Below are positions 1 to 6,500 of a DNA stretch of 14,182 nucleotides, one piece after another. Under the pieces are notes generated by a model. The model was not told where the DNA came from. It made no database searches and saw only the letters and a list, made by a program, of their open reading frames with translations. The stretch's first letter is position 1. Every line of letters starts with the position of its first letter. Made by a program: the position numbers and the translations under genes. Origin of the DNA: Chloroflexota bacterium (GTDB taxonomy: Bacteria; Chloroflexota; Limnocylindria; QHBO01); NCBI GenBank assembly GCA_024636135.1, contig JAGXHP010000044.1:1-14182 (forward strand), in the 5' to 3' direction.

Positions 1-972
1 CTTCTCGGTGACCGAGAACCCAGCGGACTCGTAGAGGCCGAGTGCGCCCGAAGGGTTATCGGCGTCCACGCCCAGCGCCGCGCTCGTCATGCCGCGCTCG
101 CGGAGGAGGTGAAGGGATCGAACGATCAGGGCGCGGGCGAGCCCACGGCGGCGCCACGGGCGTCGGGTGAACACGCTGTCCAGCCAGCCGCGCTGAATGC
201 CGAGCTCCTCGTTCTCCCATGGATAGATGGCGTTGAGGACGCCCGCCGCGATCTCGGTTCCGTCCCAGGCCAGGAGGAACAGCGACGGGTCGAACTCGGG
301 CGCGCTCGTCCAGCGCCGGAGGTTCGCGTCCGACGGATCGTGTCCTCCCCAGTGGTCGCGGAACGCCTCGTGGTCGGCGTCCCAGATGGCGCGGGTGTCT
401 TCCTCGGTGGCCGTGCGTACCTCGATGCCGGCCGGCAGTGGGGCAATGTCCGGGAGGTCCGCCAGTGACGGCCGCTCCATGTCGAAGAACCAGCGCGCAG
501 TGCCATACCCGAATCGCTCGGCCAGGACGGCCGCGCCCGGGTTGGTGTCGTTCGAGATCGTGCCGAGGATCCGCGGACGGTCAGTCGGATGCGCAGGTGC
601 GAGGCCCCTCGCGCGCTCCTCGGCATCGGCGAGGAGCGCGGTCCCGATCCCGCGGCGGCGCCAGGCGGGCTCCACGGCCCCACGGCTGCGGTACTCGCGG
701 ACGCCGTCGGTCGCATCCGCCCAATCGCTCATGCAGAAGCCGACCGCGGTGCCGTCCACGACGGCCAGGCGGATGTCTCGAACCGGATCGAACCCATCGG
801 AGACGTGTCCGTACTCGGCCGCGAGCTCCTCGATGCTCGTCCGTGCCTTGAGCCCATCGGCCTCCCATTCGGCGTTCCTGATGCGGGCGATCGCCGGAAT
901 GTCGGCCTCGCCGGCGTAGGGTCGCAGGACGAGGCCGGGGGTCGTGGCCGTGGCGGTCCTATGGGTCTTCAT
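1..972 (-). CDS. Tandem-GNAT acetyltransferase (MshD-like), 3' end beyond window
   Basis: 324 codons are visible, open at the left edge. Two GNAT N-acetyltransferase domains lie in tandem. Each has the acetyl-CoA pyrophosphate-binding motif A, RRRGIGTALL at residues 105-114 and RRRGLARALI at 275-284. The second domain also shows the late GNAT pattern GVDADNPSGALGLYESAGF at 301-319, so only a short tail is probably missing. Double-GNAT architecture is that of mycothiol synthase (MshD) and many uncharacterised acetyltransferases of high-GC bacteria; the substrate cannot be read from the sequence. The ATG start is preceded by GGAGG (978-982) with a 5-nt spacer, and the gap to the upstream permease stop is only 11 nt, so it is very likely cotranscribed and perhaps translationally coupled with the exporter genes. 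Acetylation of an exported or toxic compound would fit the context but is inference. The family is clear; the function is not. Confidence 0.87.
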   Translation of the reverse strand, partial: MKTHRTATATTPGLVLRPYAGEADIPAIARIRNAEWEADGLKARTSIEELAAEYGHVSDGFDPVRDIRLAVVDGTAVGFCMSDWADATDGVREYRSRGAVEPAWRRRGIGTALLADAEERARGLAPAHPTDRPRILGTISNDTNPGAAVLAERFGYGTARWFFDMERPSLADLPDIAPLPAGIEVRTATEEDTRAIWDADHEAFRDHWGGHDPSDANLRRWTSAPEFDPSLFLLAWDGTEIAAGVLNAIYPWENEELGIQRGWLDSVFTRRPWRRRGLARALIVRSLHLLRERGMTSAALGVDADNPSGALGLYESAGFSVTEK

Positions 973-983
973 GTCAACCTCCA

Positions 984-1784
984 TCATCCGACTCGCTTCA
1001 GCTTGCCGGTGCGCTTGGCGTAGCGCTCCGCGATTCCGAACACGTAGACGCCCAGCGGAATGAGCAGCGCGCCCATGATCAGGAGCGGCCATACGTCGTG
1101 GAGCAGCTCCGTTACCGGCGTGCCCTTGATCAGTCCCTCGCGGATCCCGTCGAGCACGTAGGTACCGGGAGAGAACTGCGACACGAACTGCATCCACCCG
1201 GGGAGGATGTCGGTGGAGTAGTACACGCCGCTGAACAGCAGGATCACCGACTGGATGACGAACACCATCTGGTCGCCGCGCTCCACGTAGAGCAGCGGCA
1301 GGATGGCCGCCATCATCCCGACGCCCACGAAGCTGATCGATCCCAGCACCAGGAAGGCGGCGGCGGTCACGAAGTTGCCGCCGCTGAACTCCAAGCCGAA
1401 GAACAGCATCATCACCACCAGGATCACGACCATCTGGATGACGGCGTAGGTCACCGCGAACAGGGTCGATCCCACGAGCTGGGTGTAGCGCCGCACGGGC
1501 GCCATGAACGTGTACTCCAGGGTGCCCTCCCAGCGCTCCCAGGTCACCGTCTCGCCGATGAAGCCGAAGACGATGGAGAGGAAGTTCCAGAAGATCGTGC
1601 CGATCACGAGCACCTGGAGCAGGCGCGTGTCCCCCTGGGCAACGCCGATGAAGGCCACCGACAGCGCCGCGGCCAGGGAGTACACCAGCCACGCCACTTC
1701 CCAGCCCCAGTAGCGCTTCGTCAGGTTGAAGTTGCGCTCCACGAAGGCGAAGCTCGCCCTCATCTCGCGCGTTGCCATCGACAT
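984..1784 (-). CDS. ABC-2 type transporter permease
   Basis: A 266-residue integral membrane protein of normal length for the ABC-2 permease family (DrrB/NodJ-like exporters). Hydrophobic segments are seen at roughly residues 28-48, 56-76, 104-130, 138-165, 171-190 and 232-252, i.e. six membrane spans. The family pattern WERWEGTLEY...APVRR (residues 82-99) lies between spans 2 and 3, and FSGVYYSTDILPGWMQF (184-200) follows the fifth span, both typical of this fold. It should form the membrane channel with the ATPase encoded at 2064-2972; export of a drug, lipid or polysaccharide is the usual role, and the cargo is unknown. The start ATG at 1784 has only a weak purine stretch (AAGAAAGAGA) upstream; Met3 at 1778 is an alternative. 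A GC-rich hairpin at 1831-1860 lies upstream of it. Confidence 0.92.
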   Translation of the reverse strand: MSMATREMRASFAFVERNFNLTKRYWGWEVAWLVYSLAAALSVAFIGVAQGDTRLLQVLVIGTIFWNFLSIVFGFIGETVTWERWEGTLEYTFMAPVRRYTQLVGSTLFAVTYAVIQMVVILVVMMLFFGLEFSGGNFVTAAAFLVLGSISFVGVGMMAAILPLLYVERGDQMVFVIQSVILLFSGVYYSTDILPGWMQFVSQFSPGTYVLDGIREGLIKGTPVTELLHDVWPLLIMGALLIPLGVYVFGIAERYAKRTGKLKRVG

Positions 1785-1830
1785 CGTCGCCGTCTCTTTC
1801 TTGGTTCGTTCATTGGTCGCGGCCGATGGA

Positions 1831-1860
1831 CCGGCCCGGCCCTTATCGGGCTCGGGCCGG
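1831..1860 (-). other. GC-rich intra-operon hairpin without U-tract
   Basis: The arms are CCGGCCCGGCCC (1831-1842) and GGGC-T-CGGGCCGG (1848-1860). They give a 12-bp stem with one bulged base and a 5-nt loop (1843-1847). On the minus strand the loop contains the TAA stop of the small ORF 1843-2040. No T-run follows, so a classical terminator is unlikely. An RNA processing or stability element, or a partial attenuator adjusting permease output relative to the ATPase, is possible. Confidence 0.55.
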
Positions 1861-2040
1861 CCGCATGGTCGGCTCGGCCGCCAGGCGGTGGCCGTAGCGC
1901 ACCATCCGGCGTCCGATCCAGCGCCGCACGCGGCGGCGCCGCTGCGTGGGCTCGATCACGTGGAGGCTCGTGCGGCGCAATCGCGCCTGACGCTCCTCGA
2001 TGTAGTCGAGCGCGACACGCAGGTCCAGGTTGCTCTGCAC
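1843..2040 (-). CDS. Small, highly basic hypothetical protein in exporter operon
   Basis: I do not recognise the family. The 65-residue product starts at GTG (2040). This start is chosen because an exceptionally complete Shine-Dalgarno sequence sits 8 nt before it; an upstream in-frame GTG at 2049 lies inside that ribosome site and is less likely. The protein is predicted helical and Arg-rich: a first segment around VALDYIEERQARLRR looks amphipathic, followed by the cluster QRRRRVRRWIGRRMVR (residues 36-51). There is no signal peptide or membrane span. It begins 23 nt after the ATPase stop and precedes the permease, so it is translated from the exporter mRNA. A small accessory subunit or a nucleic-acid or lipid-headgroup binding protein would fit; this is inference. 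Confidence 0.6.
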   Translation of the reverse strand: MQSNLDLRVALDYIEERQARLRRTSLHVIEPTQRRRRVRRWIGRRMVRYGHRLAAEPTMRPARAR

Positions 2041-2044
2041 GGAA

Positions 2045-2056
2045 ATCACCTCCTTT
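2045..2056 (-). promoter_or_regulatory. Near-perfect Shine-Dalgarno site
   Basis: Minus-strand AAAGGAGGTGAT, of which 11 nt (AAGGAGGTGAT, 2055-2045) are complementary to the conserved 3' end of 16S rRNA. The GGAGG core is 8 nt from GTG 2040. It is by far the strongest ribosome site in the window and the main evidence that the small ORF is translated. Confidence 0.8.
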
Positions 2057-2063
2057 CGTCCTG

Positions 2064-2972
2064 CTACTCGTCGTCGTGGTTGTCGTCGTCTTCGTGGTCG
2101 TCATCGAGACTGCGGCCGGTGAACGTCATGAACACGCTGTCCATGGTCGGATCCATGCCGTGGTCGCGGGCGACCATCGTCTTCAGCTCGGCCGGCGTCC
2201 CCTCGGCGACCATCCGCCCGTCGTTGATCAGGGCGATCCGGTCGCACAGCCGCTCCGCCTCGGCCAGGTCGTGCGTCGTGAGCACGATCGTGGCGTCGTG
2301 CGAATCGCGGACCTCCTCGATGAAGGCCTGCACGTCGAGCTTCGACCGCGGGTCGAGGCCGGTCGTCGGCTCGTCGAGCAGCAGGACGGTCGGGCTGGTC
2401 AGCAGCGCCCGCGCAATGGCGACCTTCTGCTGCATGCCCCGGCTCATCTGCTCCACCGGCCGGCTGAGGCGCTTCTCGGCGACGCCGAGGCGCGCCAGGA
2501 TCCGGATGGCGTCCTTGCGGGCCGAAGCCGTATCCAGGCCGTAGAGCCGCGCCGCGTAGGCGAGGTTCTCGTGCGGACTGAGCTTCTTGAAGAAGGCCGC
2601 GTCCACGCTCACCCGGTTGATGAGCTGCTTGACCGCCATCTCCTCGCGCTCGACGTCGTGCCCGAAGACCTCGATCCGCCCGCCGTCGATCGTCAGCAGC
2701 GTGCTGATCAATCGAATGAGCGTGCTCTTGCCCGATCCGTTGGCGCCGAGAATCCCGTAGATCTCCCCGCGCCGAATCGACATCGTCACGTCGTTGACGG
2801 CGAGCACCGGCTTCTTCTTCCGCCCGACCACGAACCGCTTCGTGACGTGCTCGATGAGCATCGCCGGCTGCTCGCCGGGCGGCGGCGGACCGACGCGACG
2901 GACCGGCTCGGGGGCCGGCACCGGCATCGGCGTTGTCGTCTTCGATTCGTTCATGGTCTCGATCATCGTCAT
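2064..2972 (-). CDS. ABC exporter ATP-binding protein (DrrA-like)
   Basis: 302 residues from the chosen start. The ATPase motifs are Walker A GANGSGKST (76-84), signature MSRGMQQK (176-183), Walker B VLLLDEP with D-loop GLD (196-207) and switch His234. The Q-loop stretch VSVDAAFFKKLSP lacks the usual Gln, with an acidic residue (Asp124) nearby. A Pro-rich N-terminal region precedes the nucleotide-binding domain, and the last 13 residues are almost all Asp, Glu, His or Asn (DDDHEDDDNHDDE). It energises the permease encoded at 984-1784. Start choice is uncertain: an in-frame ATG at 3014 adds 14 residues but has no ribosome site and abuts a strong hairpin. ATG 2972 and ATG 2966 follow a GGGG, the latter at 8 nt, and ATG 2954 is a further alternative. 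Expression is probably controlled by the leader upstream (3014-3312). Confidence 0.93.
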   Translation of the reverse strand: MTMIETMNESKTTTPMPVPAPEPVRRVGPPPPGEQPAMLIEHVTKRFVVGRKKKPVLAVNDVTMSIRRGEIYGILGANGSGKSTLIRLISTLLTIDGGRIEVFGHDVEREEMAVKQLINRVSVDAAFFKKLSPHENLAYAARLYGLDTASARKDAIRILARLGVAEKRLSRPVEQMSRGMQQKVAIARALLTSPTVLLLDEPTTGLDPRSKLDVQAFIEEVRDSHDATIVLTTHDLAEAERLCDRIALINDGRMVAEGTPAELKTMVARDHGMDPTMDSVFMTFTGRSLDDDHEDDDNHDDE

Positions 2973-3019
2973 GTCCCCGTCATCTCGGTTGTCGCAGTGG
3001 TTTGGGCCGCACATGAGGA

Positions 3020-3052
3020 GAGCCGCGGCCCGATGCGCTCGGTCCGCGGCTC
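3020..3052 (-). promoter_or_regulatory. Strong leader hairpin just before the ATPase gene
   Basis: GAGCCGCGG (3020-3028) and CCGCGGCTC (3044-3052) form a perfect 9-bp stem. After one mismatch the stem continues for 4 bp (3030-3033 with 3039-3042) around a 5-nt loop. In the minus-strand transcript it lies after the intrinsic terminator and directly before the earliest ATPase start codon. It could block initiation at ATG 3014 or be part of a larger switching structure. Confidence 0.6.
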
Positions 3053-3071
3053 CTGCATGCTCGTGGGCATC

Positions 3072-3101
3072 AAAAAACCGTGGACCTGATCCGGCCCACG
3101 G
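3072..3101 (-). terminator. Intrinsic terminator / attenuator in exporter leader
   Basis: On the minus strand CCGTGGGCC (3101-3093), a 6-nt loop and GGTCCACGG (3086-3078) form a 9-bp stem with one G-T wobble, immediately followed by six Ts (3077-3072). It lies downstream of a promoter on the same strand and upstream of the ATPase gene, so it would act as an attenuator rather than an end-of-gene terminator. CCACGAGC occurs on both sides of it (3108-3101 and 3066-3059). Either copy can pair with the 5' arm of the terminator stem, giving plausible antiterminator pairings. Confidence 0.7.
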
Positions 3102-3128
3102 CTCGTGGTGTCTGGCGTCGGCGATTCG

Positions 3129-3233
3129 TTATCGCCGGTGCTCAACCTCGAGTGAGGGCACAGATCTCCCGTCGACATCGCTGCCGGTTGGCGCGAGTCG
3201 CGGTGCGTTGAAGGCGAGAATGCGAAGGTGCAT
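3129..3233 (-). CDS. Putative 34-residue leader peptide
   Basis: An ATG-initiated 34-codon ORF ending in TAA lies between the promoter (3319-3348) and the terminator (3072-3101). The product begins MHLRILAFNAPRLAPTG and has no recognisable domain. A purine-rich ribosome site, AGAGGAG, precedes it but about 13 nt from the ATG, longer than ideal. Its stop codon is inside a small hairpin (7-bp stem, 3119-3137), and that hairpin lies directly before the terminator. This arrangement is like ribosome-mediated attenuation leaders upstream of antibiotic-resistance and exporter genes. It could equally be a chance ORF, as short ORFs are common in GC-rich DNA. Confidence 0.35.
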   Translation of the reverse strand: MHLRILAFNAPRLAPTGSDVDGRSVPSLEVEHRR

Positions 3234-3318
3234 TGCCGTCAGATCGCTCCTCTGTGCGGGTGGGTTGGTGGCTCGCCGGGCACACGGGCAGCGTCGGCTG
3301 CGGTCCGGGTGCCGGCGG

Positions 3319-3348
3319 ATTCTACGACCGCCGCTTGCTCGGTGTCAA
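3319..3348 (-). promoter_or_regulatory. Sigma70-type promoter of the exporter operon
   Basis: Minus-strand TTGACA (3348-3343, perfect -35), an 18-bp spacer and TAGAAT (3324-3319, one mismatch to TATAAT). The transcript would start near 3312 and carry a leader of about 340 nt before the ATPase start. It is the best promoter match I found in the window. Confidence 0.7.
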
Positions 3349-3541
3349 CCAGGATCGTAAGGGTCACCATGGCGGGACTGATGCCAACGAAGCATGGGGC
3401 CTGGCCGCCCTTGGCGCCCAACGGCCGAAGTATCAGGTGCGGCGTGGCCGGAAAGAGCTCCTCCGGCGCGCCGAAGCTCGCGGCACTCCGATAGATCGGT
3501 GAGACGGCGCCAGAAACGCGACGCGGGCGCTATTCCGACGA
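3349..3541. other. Intergenic stretch, no gene seen
   Basis: This is the promoter-distal part of the 569-bp gap between the giant glycosyltransferase gene and the ATPase gene. Open frames exist on both strands, but none has a credible ribosome site, a domain signature or a natural protein composition. No terminator with a T-run was seen directly after the glycosyltransferase stop at 3542; GC-rich inverted repeats such as GGCGCGCC are present but not convincing. Confidence 0.5.
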
Positions 3542-6500
3542 TCAATCGGCGGCTGGGGACTCCTGCACGCGTCGGCGACGGGACACGAGGCCGACGAGCG
3601 TCGGCCCCCACCATCGCCCGCGAACGGACCACGCCATCGCCAATCCCGCGACCACGACGCCGGCCACGAGCTTGAGTGTCGAGGCGCTCACGAGGTCGCC
3701 GCGATCGCCCTGCGGTGGATCGGGGAACTGGAAGCCGAAGTTCCACGGTGGAAGAGCTCGTGCCGCGTTGATGTACCAGTCCGGCATGGGCAGGGCAGCC
3801 CCCAACGGGAAGACGAGGATGCCGGCAACGACCACCAGGGCCAGGTAGCCGACCGCCAGCTCGCGCCAAGCCGGACGACGCAGGAGCTCGTCGACGACGT
3901 AGGCGATGGCGATCATGGCGAAGATAAGGGCGGTGAGGTAGTGGTAGGCGAACGTCGCGCGCTCGATGCGCGTCCACGGCGCGATCTGGAACGCGAATGC
4001 CGCAACGATGAGCACGAGTGCGGCTGATCGGCGCTTCCAGGCAAGGACCGCGCAGACGGCGACCGCGGGCACGCCGGCCCAGAACAGGATCGGGTTGCCG
4101 CCGTTGTAGATGACGGCGATCTGGTTCCCATCGAAGGTGCCGTTGTAGAACCAGGTCGGCTTCAGGTCGAGCGGCCAGCTCCACCATGGCGACGAGCTGG
4201 CGTGCCCGGCGGTGAGGCCGTAGTGGTAGCCGAACATCTGGGCATGGAGCTCCTCGATGGACCAGCCGTAGCCGGGGCCGGCGTCAGGGCCGGCAAAGAC
4301 GTGCCCGAGCTCGAGGTAGGGGATGTAGCTCAATCCATAGACGGTGAGCGGGATGACGAGCAGGCAGGCACCGATCCACGACCAGGCGAACCCACCCATC
4401 TCGCCGGGCTGCTGCCACCGCGCGTCGGACCGGGGGTCGCGCAGGGACAGAATCGCGCGCCACGCAACGAGCACCCCGGCGATGCCGAGCATGAGCCACG
4501 CCGGCCAACCCAGCTGGGCGCCACGGGCCAGCACGGCGAACAGGACCTCGACCGCGCCATCCGCCGATCCGGGCGACTCCACCTGCGTGAACGCCAGGGC
4601 GAATGCGAGACCCACCCCGCCGATTATCACCCCGGTCGCCGGCAGAGCGACGCGCGCGCTGGCGAGGTCGAGCCGGATCGGCCGGACGTGCACGATCGCG
4701 AGCGCGATCCCGAATGCGAGCAGCATGACGGCCAGGAAGGGCCATGGCGCGTCGAGCCCGCCGACGACGGTGGCCATCGCCACCAGCCCGACCAGCAGGA
4801 GACGCCCGAAGTTCGAGCGCGCCAGGACCAGGATCCAGATTCCCGCCAGCGCGTAGAAGCCGACCCACTTGGTGGACGCCGCCAGCCCGATGAGAACGCC
4901 GACGAGCGGCAGCACCCACCACGCGCTGCGAGCCCAGCGCCCCGACCAGATCTGCCAGAAGGCGAGGTACGCACCGACGATGAAGACGGCGACGAAGATG
5001 TCGTTCATCGCGATCCGGCTCATGACGTAGCTCATGCCGTCGATGGCCACGAACCCGGCGGCGAGGAGTGCGATGCGGCGGCGGCCGAACATCGTGGCGG
5101 CCAGCAGGTAGACGAGCCCGACGAGGATCGCGCCGAAGACCACCCCCGCGAGCCGCCACGCGAACGCGTTGCTTCCGGCGTCGACCCGGACGAGGGCGCC
5201 GTCTCCCGTGCTGAGGATGAGACGCCCGTGGTCATCGGCCGGGCTGTCGCTGCTGATGTCGAAGCCCATGGCCAGGGCAGGCGCGTCGAGCGAAGTCTCG
5301 TCGAAGGCCGCCAGGCCGGAGCTCGTGTCGCCCCGATCGTCGAGGTGCGGCTCGATCGCCCAGACGACCGGCTCGCGACTCGCCGACACACCGGCGACGT
5401 AGACCAGCTTCGCCACGAACTGGTCGCCGATGAGGGACGGAGCGCCCGGGAGGGGAACGACGTCGGACAGGGACTGCGCATCGGCGTCGATCTCGGCCAG
5501 GCCGCCATCGACCGCCGGATGCTCGTCGTTTGCGGCCACCGGCCCGGTCAGTACCAGCAGCTGCTGGTCGTCACCGCTGCCGCGCGCGATGAGCGGCCCG
5601 ACCAGCGGCGGATCGAGCGTGATCACGCCCTGCTCCACATCCTCGGCGTCGCGGACGGTCTCGAGCGTCGTGCTGTCGAGGAACACGACGGCATTGCGGC
5701 CCGGATCGGTGGCGGCCACGAAGCTCGGCTCCTCGCCATCGGCGCGGACCCAGGCCGCGCCACCGTACGATCCGGCGCCGGTGGCCTGCACCTCATCCGT
5801 TGCGCGATTGAGGAGCGCGACGCCGTCGGGACCACGCAGCAGGGTGACGTCGGCGTCGCGCGGCAGGACGATGTCGATCACGCCACCGAGGTCGACCTGG
5901 ATGGGCGGGCCCTGCGGCGGTCCTCGTCCGTCCGGCGACGCCAGCAGTCCGGCGAGCTCGTACGTCTCGACCATGCCGGCGTCCGCGCGACCGACGAGCA
6001 GCCTCGGCGCTGCCGGATCATAGGCAAGGGAGGCGACGGCGCCGCCGGCATCCCAGCGGGCGAGCTCGTCGCCGCTCGTGGCGTCGCTGGCGACGATCGT
6101 GGTGCCCGCCTGCGGCACCGTGAACACGACCGAGCGCTCCCAGCCCAGGGACGACCGTGCCGGGGCGACCGCGATGAGCGGCGAGGGCGCCTCGAGCGTG
6201 GTGCTGCCGACGACCTTGTTCGGATCGGCGACCAGGATTCCGCCGGCGATGAGGTACTTGGCCAGCATGGGGTGCGTCCACTCGTAGACGTCACGGTCCC
6301 AGCCGTTCTGCCAGTTGCTGATCCATTCCGTTGCGGAGCGGGCGTGGTACACCTCGTCGAAGTGGTCGCCGCGCGGGACGTCGAGCCGCCACAGACGGAA
6401 GACGAGGGCGAAGACGACCAACAGGAGGAGGAGCGCCGCGTCGCGCCGATCGAGCCTCCGATGAGGCTCATGCAGGTACGCGTCAGCGGGGTCCGGTCGG

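Noticed and set aside
126..716. 196-codon minus-strand frame in the acetyltransferase region
   Set aside because: It is out of frame with the GNAT protein, whose two motif A copies are clear in the 972-to-1 frame; Ser/Arg/Thr-rich shadow.
1098..3089. 663-codon open frame on the plus strand across the exporter genes
   Set aside because: It is antisense to three recognisable genes and has a His/Arg/Asp-rich composition typical of reverse-strand reading of GC-biased codons; no domain seen.
3228..3502. Open frames of about 88-89 codons on the plus strand in the exporter leader gap
   Set aside because: No ribosome site and no family features, and they oppose a strong promoter and leader on the minus strand.
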